In this document: positions 35,727 through 43,537 of the stretch, in pieces
How positions within the stretch are numbered: the first letter of the stretch is position 1
How the letters are laid out: each line of letters begins with the position of its first letter
DNA from: Mycobacterium marseillense
Lineage (GTDB): Bacteria > Actinomycetota > Actinomycetes > Mycobacteriales > Mycobacteriaceae
Assembly (NCBI RefSeq): GCF_010731675.1
Contig: NZ_AP022584.1
Location: 3,596,001-3,660,000 of the forward strand
Direction of reading: 5' to 3'
DNA length: 64,000 bases
Notes under the pieces: generated by a model
Told to the model about the DNA's origin: nothing
What the model saw: only the letters and a program-made list of their open reading frames with translations
The model's database searches: none
Translations under genes and position numbers: made by a program

Positions 35727-36763
35727 TGCGGCGTGCACCTACCCGTCGGCTGCTGGAACAGCCGGACCGTGCGGACCGGCCCGCCCGCCTGCAGGCCGTT
35801 GATCTTGAGGGTGATGTCGCAGGCGTAGAAGTTCACGAAGTCCCCGTAGGAGCCGATGGCGCGACCGATCATGTTCAACGCGGTCGGCACCTTCTTGAGG
35901 TAATCCTGCAATTGGTCTTGCTGGTCGATCAGCGGCTGCTGCACGGCGTCCAGATAATTCAGCGTCTTGTGCAGCAGTGTGCGATCTTCGGCCAGCAGAT
36001 CGGCGACCGTCCCGGCGGCGTTGCTGATGTGGGCGAACCCGGCGGCCTGCTGGTCGCCGTGGTTCTTGAGCCCGGTGATCAACACCTCGAGCTTGTCGAC
36101 CGTCTGGTCGAACTGCTGCCGGTGCCGAACGGTCGTGTCCAAGACGACGTTCAGGTTCTTGATGACCTCGCCGATCGCTTGGTCGCGCTCACCGAGCTGG
36201 TTGGTCAGCTGCGCGGTGTTGTCGAGGATGTCGTTGATGGTGCCGCCCTGGCCCTGGAACACGGTGACCAGCGTGGACGCGATGGTGTTGACCTTCTGCG
36301 GGTCCAGCGCCCGAAACAGCGGCTTGAAACCGCCGATCAGCGCGTCGAGGTCGAGTGCCGGCTGGGTGCGCGACAGCGGGATGAAGCCGCCGGGCGGCAG
36401 AACCTTGTCCGCTCCCTCACCCTGACCGCGTTTGATCTCCAGGTAGCGGTTACCGATCAGGTCGAGGTAGCGGATCTGGGCGCGCGTCGACTGGTACAGC
36501 GGGATCGAGCGGTCGACGTTGAATTTCACCCGTGCGCGCTTGCCGCCGTCGGTCAGTTCCACCTTGTCGACCTTGCCGACCTCGACGCCGGAGGCGCGGA
36601 CGAACTGACCCGCGCGCAGGCCGCTGACGTTGGTGAACTCCGCCGAGTACCCGTTGGTGCGGTCAAAGCGCATCTGACCGAACACCACGATGATCATCAC
36701 AGTGAAGATCAGCAGCACCACCGAGAAGATGCTGAGTCTGACAAGGGTTCCGGTGATTTTCAT
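35723..36763 (-). CDS. mce1B: Mce1B subunit
   Basis: This 346-residue protein, identical in length to that recalled for M. tuberculosis Mce1B, is the shortest subunit because it lacks a proline-rich tail. It has an N-terminal anchor (about 8-28) and an MCE domain (NGYSAEFTNVSGLRAGQFVRASGVEVGKVDKVELTDGGKRARV). Needle helices and a C-terminal cysteine-containing end (GRCTPQ) follow. It is coupled to mce1A and mce1C by ATGA. Confidence 0.96.
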   Translation of the reverse strand: MKITGTLVRLSIFSVVLLIFTVMIIVVFGQMRFDRTNGYSAEFTNVSGLRAGQFVRASGVEVGKVDKVELTDGGKRARVKFNVDRSIPLYQSTRAQIRYLDLIGNRYLEIKRGQGEGADKVLPPGGFIPLSRTQPALDLDALIGGFKPLFRALDPQKVNTIASTLVTVFQGQGGTINDILDNTAQLTNQLGERDQAIGEVIKNLNVVLDTTVRHRQQFDQTVDKLEVLITGLKNHGDQQAAGFAHISNAAGTVADLLAEDRTLLHKTLNYLDAVQQPLIDQQDQLQDYLKKVPTALNMIGRAIGSYGDFVNFYACDITLKINGLQAGGPVRTVRLFQQPTGRCTPQ

Positions 36764-38067
36764 GGGTTGATCGTGTTATCCCCTACCTGGCGGCCCCAGA
36801 CGTACTCGATCGCATACGGCGATCCGGTGTCGAGGTGGTTGTACGGCGCGAGGCTGTTTCCGGAGTCCATCACCAACTCCGGTGCGGGCCACAGATCGTG
36901 GGTGAGGGGCTGCCAGCAACCCGGGGCGCCGCCGGGGCCGCCGCGGGCGTTCACCCGGGGCAGGTTCTCGGGCCAGACGTAGGGGTTGGGCGCCCCGCCG
37001 ACCAAACCGGCCGTGGCGCCGAGTCCAAGCGTCAACGCGGCGACGGCGACCAAGGACAGCGGGTTGGCGATCAGCCCCAGTCCGGACAGCGCCTGGGTGT
37101 GGCTGTTGAGCGAGTAGCCGTTGCCGCCCAGGAACGACGCGGCCTTGGGCTCGATGTCGTGGTAGTTGCGCACCGTGCAGAACAGCTCGGGGCTGTACGT
37201 GTCCAGCAGCTCCGCCGAGGGCACCAGGTCGGCCGCGCCGCGCGCCAGGTACGGCCCGCCCTTGGTGAACAGGTCGGCCCCGGTGTTGCCGAACCCGGCC
37301 GCCGCCAACAACGCCTGATCCAAATCCTTTTGCTGCGCATTGATCGTGCGCGAGGTCACCACCGCGTTATTCAAAAAGTCGAACAGATCCGGCGACGCGT
37401 TCGCATACGTATCCCCCAGCGCCGCCAACCGCTGAATGTCCTTGCGCGCCTGCGGCATTCGCGGGTTCACATCGTCGAGCAGCATATCGGCGTTCACCAC
37501 CGACTGGCCGAACTTCTCCCCCAGCCCCGCCAACGACTGCGCCGCCGCGCTCAACGTCAAATTCAACTTGACCGGATCAACCTTCTCCGCGATCGAGGTG
37601 ATCGTCTGAAACAACGTGTTGATCTCAGTGGTCACCGACCGCGCATCCAGCACCGTGTGCGACGAGATCTTCTGCGGCGACGGGTTGGCCGGCGTCGTCA
37701 ACGACACATACTTCCCACCGAACACCGTCGTCGCCTTGATATCGGCGTTCACATTCGACGGAATCAGCTTCAAATACCGCGGATAGACCTCGAGGGTGAA
37801 CTTGGCCGCCGGCTTGCCATCACGCACCGTCTCCGCGATCTTGCCCACCCGGCCGATCTCCACCCCGTTGTAGGTCACCTTCGACCCCGGATCCATCACC
37901 AGCCCGGCCCGCGCGGCCAGCATCGTCAGGTTGGTCTTCGGGGTGAAATCGCCACGGAACTGCCCGTAGACGAAGCCGAGGACCAGCGCGGCGATCAGCA
38001 ACGCCACCAACCCGACCCACTTGTACGGCGGGTTCCGCGGGGCGTTGGTCTGGATCGGCGCGGGCAT
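36760..38067 (-). CDS. mce1A: Mce1A subunit
   Basis: This 435-residue protein has an anchor (about 17-38) and an MCE domain (PKTNLTMLAARAGLVMDPGSKVTYNGVEIGRVGKIAE). Needle helices follow (SVTTEINTLFQTITSIAEKVDPVKLNLTLSAAAQSL). A conserved end, NPYVWPENLPRVNARGGPGGAPGCWQPLTHDLWPAPELVMD then YVWGRQVGDNTINP, completes the protein. It is about 20 residues shorter than M. tuberculosis Mce1A in the glycine/alanine-rich segment near residue 340. Codon use changes sharply in the middle of the gene, about 37300-37900: G- and T-ending codons replace the C-ending ones used on either side. Confidence 0.95.
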   Translation of the reverse strand: MPAPIQTNAPRNPPYKWVGLVALLIAALVLGFVYGQFRGDFTPKTNLTMLAARAGLVMDPGSKVTYNGVEIGRVGKIAETVRDGKPAAKFTLEVYPRYLKLIPSNVNADIKATTVFGGKYVSLTTPANPSPQKISSHTVLDARSVTTEINTLFQTITSIAEKVDPVKLNLTLSAAAQSLAGLGEKFGQSVVNADMLLDDVNPRMPQARKDIQRLAALGDTYANASPDLFDFLNNAVVTSRTINAQQKDLDQALLAAAGFGNTGADLFTKGGPYLARGAADLVPSAELLDTYSPELFCTVRNYHDIEPKAASFLGGNGYSLNSHTQALSGLGLIANPLSLVAVAALTLGLGATAGLVGGAPNPYVWPENLPRVNARGGPGGAPGCWQPLTHDLWPAPELVMDSGNSLAPYNHLDTGSPYAIEYVWGRQVGDNTINP

Positions 38068-38072
38068 GGCGG

Positions 38073-38942
38073 CTACACCGTGAGCGCGAAGTTGGGGTTG
38101 ACGCCATAGAGCGCCAACGCGGCGGCCAACACGACAACCTGCACCGACACCAGCGAGAAACGCATCGATCGGCCGACGGCCTCACCCACGCCGACCGGCC
38201 CGCCCCCGGCGTTGTAGCCGTAGAAGCAGTGGGTGATCATGACGACGGCGGTGATGATGATGGCTTCCAAGAACGACCAGAAGACGTCGTCGGGGCGCAG
38301 GAACGTCCGGAAGTAGTGCTCGTAGGTGCCGTTGGATTGCCCGTAGAGCACGGTCGTGGTGATCTGCGGTGACAGGAACGACATGATCATCGCCAGCGCG
38401 TACAGCGGGATGATCACCACCAGCCCGGCCATGATCCGGGTGGTCGCCAAGAACGAAATCGATTTGATGCCCATCACTTCCAGCGCGTCGATCTCCTCGC
38501 TGATGCGCATCGCGCCCAGCTCGGCCGTCGCGCCGGCACCGACCGTGGCGGCCATCGCGATGCCGGTGACGACGGGCGCGGCGATGCGCACGTTGATCAG
38601 CGCGGCGAAGAACCCGGTGAACGCCTCGACGCCGATGTTGCCCAGCGAGGCGAACCCCTGGATCGCGACCAGGGAGCTACCGGACAACGTCACGAAGCCG
38701 ACGATGGCGACGGTGCCGCCGATGACGGCCATGGCGCCGGTGCCCATGCCGATCTGGGCGATCAGCCGCAGCGTTTCCTTGCGGTAGTTGCGCAGCGCGT
38801 GCGGAATGTGGGCCAGGGCCACCCCGCCGAACCACGCCATCTGGCCGATGTCGTCGAGCCCGCGTGCCGCGGCGAGGCCGTAGCGGTTGAGGTTTTCTGC
38901 CGCCCGCGGGAAGCGGGAGCGAAAGACGGCGGCGGTCGACAT
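38073..38942 (-). CDS. yrbE1B: YrbE1B permease
   Basis: This 289-residue MlaE-type permease matches the recalled YrbE1B length. The hydrophobic core contains the family EExDALEVMG motif (ISEEIDALEVMGIKSISFLATTRIMAG), which is the coupling loop to the Mce ATPase MceG, encoded elsewhere. It pairs with YrbE1A to form the transmembrane part of the Mce1 importer. Only one base separates it from yrbE1A and five from mce1A. Confidence 0.96.
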   Translation of the reverse strand: MSTAAVFRSRFPRAAENLNRYGLAAARGLDDIGQMAWFGGVALAHIPHALRNYRKETLRLIAQIGMGTGAMAVIGGTVAIVGFVTLSGSSLVAIQGFASLGNIGVEAFTGFFAALINVRIAAPVVTGIAMAATVGAGATAELGAMRISEEIDALEVMGIKSISFLATTRIMAGLVVIIPLYALAMIMSFLSPQITTTVLYGQSNGTYEHYFRTFLRPDDVFWSFLEAIIITAVVMITHCFYGYNAGGGPVGVGEAVGRSMRFSLVSVQVVVLAAALALYGVNPNFALTV

Positions 38943-38943
38943 G

Positions 38944-39759
38944 TCAGTGCCCCGTCCCGAATCGGACGCCGATCGTGGTCAGCACGACGTTGACCGCATA
39001 CAGCGCGACGACGCAGAGCACCACGGTCTCGTTGACGGCGGTGCCGAGCCCCTTGGAGCCGCCGCGCACGGTCAGGCCGCGGTAGCACCCGACCAGCCCG
39101 GCGATCAGACCGAAGACGGCGGCCTTGACCGTCGCGATGACGACCTCGGGCAGGCCGGTGATGGTGGTCAGGGTGGCCAGGTACGCCCCGCCCGACACGT
39201 TCTGCAGGTAGACACCGAATAGATAGCCACCGACCAGACCGACGGTGATCACCAGGCCGTTGAGCAGGGTGGCGACCAGGGTCGCGGCAATCACCCGGGG
39301 CACCACCAGCCGGTGGATCGGGTCGATCCCGAGCACCTCCATCGCGTCGATCTCTTCGCGGATGGTGCGCGCGCCCAGGTCGGCGCAGATCGCCGTCGAG
39401 CCGGCGCCGGCGACCACCAGCACCGTGGTCAGCGGGCCGAGCTGGGTGACCGCGCCGATGGCCGCGCCGGCACCGGAGAGGTCAGCGGCGCCGAACTGCG
39501 CCAGCAAAACGTTGAGGGTGAAGATCAGCAGCACGGTCAGCGGGATCGAGACCATGATGGTCGGCAAGAACGCCACCCGCATGATGAACCAGCACTGCAG
39601 GATGAACTCGCGATACTGGAAAGGCCAGCGGAACAGGGCTTTTCCGGTGAGCACGCACATCCGGAAGAACCCGCCGACAAGCTCCAGCGGGGTTTGCAGT
39701 TGATCGCGCACATAGCCGACCAGGTAGGGGCCCCGTCGACTCGTCGACGTTGAAGTCAC
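38944..39759 (-). CDS. yrbE1A: YrbE1A permease
   Basis: This 271-residue MlaE-type permease has five to six helices and the coupling motif TIREEIDAMEVLGIDPIHRLVVPRV. It is the first transporter gene of mce1. The start is a GTG at 39759 with GAGGGGG about seven bases upstream. The same position forms GTGA with a short upstream reading frame that could be a coupled leader peptide. The N-terminus (TSTSTSRRGPYLVG) is a little longer than that recalled for M. tuberculosis. Confidence 0.95.
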   Translation of the reverse strand: MTSTSTSRRGPYLVGYVRDQLQTPLELVGGFFRMCVLTGKALFRWPFQYREFILQCWFIMRVAFLPTIMVSIPLTVLLIFTLNVLLAQFGAADLSGAGAAIGAVTQLGPLTTVLVVAGAGSTAICADLGARTIREEIDAMEVLGIDPIHRLVVPRVIAATLVATLLNGLVITVGLVGGYLFGVYLQNVSGGAYLATLTTITGLPEVVIATVKAAVFGLIAGLVGCYRGLTVRGGSKGLGTAVNETVVLCVVALYAVNVVLTTIGVRFGTGH

Positions 39760-39854
39760 CGTTGCCCCCTCAGACCGTCACCGCGCACCGTCCGGCGCCG
39801 CGGCGGAACATGTAGCACGCCTCCTCCTCGCCCCGACTCAACGTCTGTGACCAT
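39756..39854 (-). other. Possible leader peptide frame translationally coupled to yrbE1A
   Basis: A 32-codon frame starts at ATG 39854 and ends with a TGA that overlaps the GTG of yrbE1A (GTGA), the same junction used throughout this operon. The peptide is basic with an RRR run and has no known motif. The same frame stays open further upstream to 39959. It sits in the 260-bp gap between fadD5 and yrbE1A, where an internal promoter of the M. tuberculosis mce1 operon has been described. The rest of the gap shows nothing else recognised. It may be chance. Confidence 0.25.
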
Positions 39855-40019
39855 CGGCTCCCTACTGGCAAGTAGTAACGGAGACCACAGGAATGTACCC
39901 GATGGCCAAGCACGTGTGAACCGCATCCGCACAATTAACCCTTCGCCAACAGCTGGCAAACGTTACCGCTCCTGCCCAACTTCCTCTCTGGCTTTAAAAC
40001 CTCTTGCCCTAGAATGGAT

Positions 40020-41615
40020 TTAGTCGATTTTTGCGACTCCGTAACGGACCCGCAGCTCAGTCTTGAGCACCTTGCCGGCCGGGTTGCGCGGCAGCGCGTC
40101 GACGATCTCGAGCGCCTTCGGGTGCTTGTAGCGCGCCAGCCGCTCGGTCAAGAACTCGTCCAGTTCGTCGAGCCCCAACTTGTCGCCCGCCACCGCGGCG
40201 ACCGCGATCGGCACCTCGCCCCACTTGTCGTGGGACCGGCCGATGACGGCGACTTCGACGATGCTCGGGTGGCTGGCCAGGACGTTCTCCACCTCGGCGC
40301 AGTAGATGTTCTCGCCACCGGAGATGATCATGTCCTTCTTGCGATCGACCACCCACACGTAACCGTCGGAGTCCATGCGGACCAGGTCGCCGGAGTGGAA
40401 CCAGCCGCCGGCGAACGCTTCCGCCGTCGCCTCCGGGTTGTTCCAGTACCCGCTCATCAAAGTTGGTGCGCGATAGACGATTTCACCGACCTCGCCGATG
40501 GGCACGTCGTTCATGTTCTCGTCGACGACCCGGGCGGCCACCGTCGGGATCACCTTGCCGACCGAGCCGCGCTTACGGATCGCGTCCTCGCCCAGCAACA
40601 TGCAGGTGACCGGCGACATCTCCGTCTGGCCGAACGCGGCCAGGATCTGGGTGCCGGGGAACCTTTCCGACATCTCCCGCAGCAGCGCGTCGGGAGCCGG
40701 TGCGGCGCCCCAGGAGATCACCCGCAATTTCAGGTCGCGTGGGTGCGCCTTTTGCTCGGCGCAGACCGCCTGCCACTGCGCGGGGACCAGAAAAATCCCG
40801 GTGACCTTTTCTGCGGCCAGCACGTCGAGCAGTTGCCCGGGCTCGAACGCGCCGAGCGGGTAGATGACGGTGGCGATGCCGAGCAGCACCCCGGTCAGCA
40901 TGTTGCCGATGCCGGCGATGTGGAAGAACGGCACCCCGATGAACCCGACGTCACTGTTGATGTCGGCGCCGTTGGTGTACAGCCCGGTCATCGTCTGGCC
41001 GGTCAGGTTGGTGTGGGTGAGCACGGCGCCCTTGGGGCGGCCGGTAGTGCCCGAGGTGTACATGATCAACGCCGGCGAGTCGTTCGGGATGTCGACGGGT
41101 TCGTGCGACTCCCCGGTCTCGCTGACGAGGTCTTCGTAACCCAGCACCTTGGCCGTGTCGTCGTAAGTTGAGCCGCCCGCAACCACGATGGTGCCGAGCA
41201 GCGACTCGATGTCGCGCACGCCGGTGGCGACCGGGGCGAGCACCGATTCGGTGATGATCACCCGCGCTTCGCAATCCTGGACCAGGAAGGCGATTTCGGC
41301 CGCGGTAAGCCGGAAGTTCAGCGGCACCGCGATGGCGCCGAGCATGTTGATGGCCAGCACCGACTCGACGAACTCGGTGCGGTTGAGCATCAGGATCATG
41401 ACGCGGTCGCCGAAGCCGACACCCCGGCGGCTCAGCGCGTCGGCCAGCGCCGCCACCCGGCCGCGCAGGTCACCCCACGTCAGGGTCTTGCCCAGGAACC
41501 TCAGCGCCGTCGCGTTCGGCTGCATCAGGGCGTGCCGCTCGAGCTGGTTCACCCAGTTCTGCCGCCGGGCCAGGTACGGCTGCTGGGTCAGATGGTCTGC
41601 CAATTGCGCGGTCAA
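40020..41615 (-). CDS. fadD5: Fatty-acid-CoA ligase FadD5
   Basis: This 531-residue acyl-activating enzyme carries the AMP-binding P-loop IMYTSGTTGRPKGAVLTH at about residue 187. Other motifs are AAFGQTEMSP (motif A4/A5), WFHSGDLVRMDSDGYVWVVDRKKDMIISGGENIYCAEVE (A7/A8), and the catalytic lysine in LPRNPAGKVLKTELR. It activates fatty acids imported or recycled by Mce1. The TTG at 41615 was chosen: it follows GAAGGGAA at suitable spacing and gives the family N-terminus MTAQLA, whereas the GTG at 41624 is too close to the ribosome-binding site. The C-terminus ends about 20 residues earlier than my recollection of M. tuberculosis FadD5. It is the first gene of the mce1 operon. Confidence 0.94.
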   Translation of the reverse strand: MTAQLADHLTQQPYLARRQNWVNQLERHALMQPNATALRFLGKTLTWGDLRGRVAALADALSRRGVGFGDRVMILMLNRTEFVESVLAINMLGAIAVPLNFRLTAAEIAFLVQDCEARVIITESVLAPVATGVRDIESLLGTIVVAGGSTYDDTAKVLGYEDLVSETGESHEPVDIPNDSPALIMYTSGTTGRPKGAVLTHTNLTGQTMTGLYTNGADINSDVGFIGVPFFHIAGIGNMLTGVLLGIATVIYPLGAFEPGQLLDVLAAEKVTGIFLVPAQWQAVCAEQKAHPRDLKLRVISWGAAPAPDALLREMSERFPGTQILAAFGQTEMSPVTCMLLGEDAIRKRGSVGKVIPTVAARVVDENMNDVPIGEVGEIVYRAPTLMSGYWNNPEATAEAFAGGWFHSGDLVRMDSDGYVWVVDRKKDMIISGGENIYCAEVENVLASHPSIVEVAVIGRSHDKWGEVPIAVAAVAGDKLGLDELDEFLTERLARYKHPKALEIVDALPRNPAGKVLKTELRVRYGVAKID

Positions 41616-41680
41616 ACTGCACACTTCCCTTCACTCGCGCACCGCTTGCGCCAGGTTGATATTTGATAAAACTTAGTGTT

Positions 41681-41718
41681 GTGTGGGTCACACTATGGCT
41701 TTGACAGTCCACTGACAA
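41681..41718 (-). promoter_or_regulatory. Promoter of the fadD5-mce1 operon with overlapping palindrome
   Basis: On the minus strand, TTGTCA (41718-41713) and TAGTGT (41695-41690) are separated by 17 bp. A perfect palindrome GTGTG-GGT-CACAC (41681-41693) overlaps the -10 box and start point, within a wider AGTGT-N10-ACACT dyad. This is where a GntR/FadR-type repressor would act, and mce1R is divergent next to it. Assignment to Mce1R is inference. Confidence 0.5.
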
Positions 41719-41721
41719 GTC

Positions 41722-41739
41722 CCCGTCAACACCCGTCAA
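41722..41739 (-). repeat. 10-bp-phased direct repeat upstream of the fadD5 promoter
   Basis: Two perfect 8-bp copies (TTGACGGG on the minus strand) are spaced one helical turn apart, immediately upstream of the -35 element. They could bind a dimer side by side on one face of the DNA. No known regulator is assigned. Confidence 0.45.
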
Positions 41740-41786
41740 AACTTAAACCCCGTCCCGCCACGTCACTGAAAGTCCTGGCAGACCCT

Positions 41787-42476
41787 GTGAACGCACCGAT
41801 GTCTATGCAGCCGAGGAGTCGGCGGCCGCTGCGGCGGGCCCAGCTGTCCGACGAGGTCGCCGGCCACCTGCGGGCGTCGATCATGTCCGGCAGGCTGCGT
41901 CCGGGAACGTTCATCCGTCTCGACGAGACCGCGGCCCAGCTCGGTGTCAGCGTCACCCCGGTGCGCGAAGCCCTGCTGAAATTGCGCGGCGAGGGCATGG
42001 TGCAGCTGGAGCCGCACCGCGGTCACGTCGTGTTGCCGCTCACCCGCCAGGACATCGAGGACATCTTCTGGCTGCAGGCCTCGATCGCCAAGGAGTTAGC
42101 GGCCGCGGCCACCGACCACATCACCGAGGCCGAGATCGACGAGCTGGACCGCATCAACGATTCCCTCGCCGCGGCCGTCGGTTCCGGCGACGCCGAGACC
42201 ATCGCGGGCATCGAGTTCGCCTTTCACCGCGTCTTCAACCAGGCCAGCGGCCGGATCAAGCTCGCCTGGTTCCTGCTGAACGCCGCGCGCTACATGCCGG
42301 TGCTGGTGTATGCCGCCGATCCGCATTGGGGCGAGGCGGCCGTCGACAACCACCGGAAGCTGACCGCCGCGCTACGCCGACGCGACACTGCCGCGGTGAT
42401 CGAGCACACCGTGTGGCAGTTCACCGACGCGGCGGCCCGGCTGACCGAGATGCGGGACCGCACCGGAATCTTCTGA
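41787..42476 (+). CDS. mce1R: GntR/FadR-family repressor Mce1R
   Basis: This 229-residue regulator has a GntR winged helix (RRAQLSDEVAGHLRASIMSGRLRPGTFIRLDETAAQLGVSVTPVREALLKLRGEGMVQLEPHRGHVV). An all-helical FCD ligand domain follows, with the metal-binding residues expected around IEFAFHRVFNQASG and VDNHRKLTAALRRRD. Mce1R represses the mce1 operon in M. tuberculosis during intracellular growth. The GTG at 41787 gives a family-like N-terminus (NAPMSMQ); an ATG four codons later is an alternative, and the longer frame crosses the promoter region. It is divergent from fadD5 across 171 bp. Confidence 0.93.
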   Translation: MNAPMSMQPRSRRPLRRAQLSDEVAGHLRASIMSGRLRPGTFIRLDETAAQLGVSVTPVREALLKLRGEGMVQLEPHRGHVVLPLTRQDIEDIFWLQASIAKELAAAATDHITEAEIDELDRINDSLAAAVGSGDAETIAGIEFAFHRVFNQASGRIKLAWFLLNAARYMPVLVYAADPHWGEAAVDNHRKLTAALRRRDTAAVIEHTVWQFTDAAARLTEMRDRTGIF

Positions 42477-42535
42477 TTCGCGGCGATCGCAACAGACCAG
42501 CCGGGCGCAGCGGGTGTCGCCATCAAGCGCCGCGG

Positions 42536-42976
42536 CTAGCTGGCGGCCAGCTGCTCGGCTCGCTTCTTGAGGCTCTCGGCCAGATGGTCGAGGACGTTGT
42601 TGAGGAGTTGCTTGACCATCGGAGCGGGGACCGGCATCGACGTTTCGACATCCAGGTCCACGGTCAGCAGGCTCGACGCGCCCATCGCCACCACGGAGAA
42701 CAGCTGCTCCTGCTTGGTGAACAGGTCGCCCTGCTGCAGGACGGTCTGGATCTGGTTTTCGCCCGGGTAGTACACGGCCTGGATGAACATGCTCTGCATG
42801 CCCTGGTAATCGGTGTCGAGCCGCAACTGGCTGGGCCGCCCGTCGTCGTACCGGGCGAGCACCCAGAGACCCTTGATCTCCTCGTTCCACTGCGGGTAGG
42901 CCTCGAAGTCGCCGACGATCTTCATGATCAACGCGGCGTCGGCGCCGATCTCGACGGTCTTGCTCAACACTGGCAT
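42536..42976 (-). CDS. SRPBCC/START-like lipid-binding protein (Rv0164, TB18.5 type)
   Basis: This 146-residue protein has the polyketide-cyclase/START fold typical of SRPBCC proteins. It reads VEIGADAALIMKIVGDFEAYPQWNEEIKGLWVL at the N-terminus, followed by a curved sheet and a long C-terminal helix (MVKQLLNNVLDHLAESLKKRAEQ). Such proteins bind hydrophobic ligands. Rv0164 is a known T-cell antigen of unknown function. It is convergent with mce1R and downstream of a thioesterase gene on its own strand. Confidence 0.88.
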   Translation of the reverse strand: MPVLSKTVEIGADAALIMKIVGDFEAYPQWNEEIKGLWVLARYDDGRPSQLRLDTDYQGMQSMFIQAVYYPGENQIQTVLQQGDLFTKQEQLFSVVAMGASSLLTVDLDVETSMPVPAPMVKQLLNNVLDHLAESLKKRAEQLAAS

Positions 42977-43034
42977 GCGCGCAGCATAACGGGGTGAGCG
43001 AAAACCCCAGCGCGGGGCGCTATCTGGGCCGCGG

Positions 43035-43523
43035 CTAGGCCGATTCGCCGACGTCGGCCGTCGACAGCAGGGTCCGGACGGGCTCGGGAATCGGGACGGA
43101 CTTGCGCGTGAGACGGTCGACGTAGACGTGCACCCAATGTCCCAGCGCGGTGATCGGCCGCGCTATTTCTTCTTCGGGGCCGTCCCCGGACTCGAACACG
43201 CCCAGCCGGTAGGTGACGCTGCTGCGGCCCAGCCGCGTCACGGCCAGACCCACCATGAGGTCCTGCGGGAAATGCAGCTCGGCGAAATAGCGGCAGCCCG
43301 ACTCGGCGACGATGCCCAGCGCGGGGGTGGTCATCGGATCCAGCCCGGTGCTGGTGTTAATCCACGCGTTGATCGCGGTGTCGAACAACTGGTAGTAGAC
43401 CGCGTTGTTGAGGTGTCCGAACATGTCGTTGTCGGCCCACCGCGTCCCGACCGGCCACAGCACCGGGAAGTCGTTGCTGGTCAACCCGTCCGGGGCGGGG
43501 GGAACTACTGGAGCCGGGGCCAT
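43035..43523 (-). CDS. Hotdog acyl-CoA thioesterase (Rv0163 type)
   Basis: This protein of about 162 residues is of the 4-hydroxybenzoyl-CoA thioesterase class. The active-site segment is TRWADNDMFGHLNNAVYYQLFDTAINAW, in which the Asp in the DxFGHxNN motif is catalytic. Substrate is presumably a CoA ester, and no specificity can be read. The ATG at 43523 lies only 14 bp from the divergent dehydrogenase start, so one or both transcripts must be leaderless or one start is further inside. It probably shares a transcript with the SRPBCC gene 58 bp downstream. Confidence 0.87.
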   Translation of the reverse strand: MAPAPVVPPAPDGLTSNDFPVLWPVGTRWADNDMFGHLNNAVYYQLFDTAINAWINTSTGLDPMTTPALGIVAESGCRYFAELHFPQDLMVGLAVTRLGRSSVTYRLGVFESGDGPEEEIARPITALGHWVHVYVDRLTRKSVPIPEPVRTLLSTADVGESA

Positions 43524-43537
43524 GGTTGTATTCCAGC

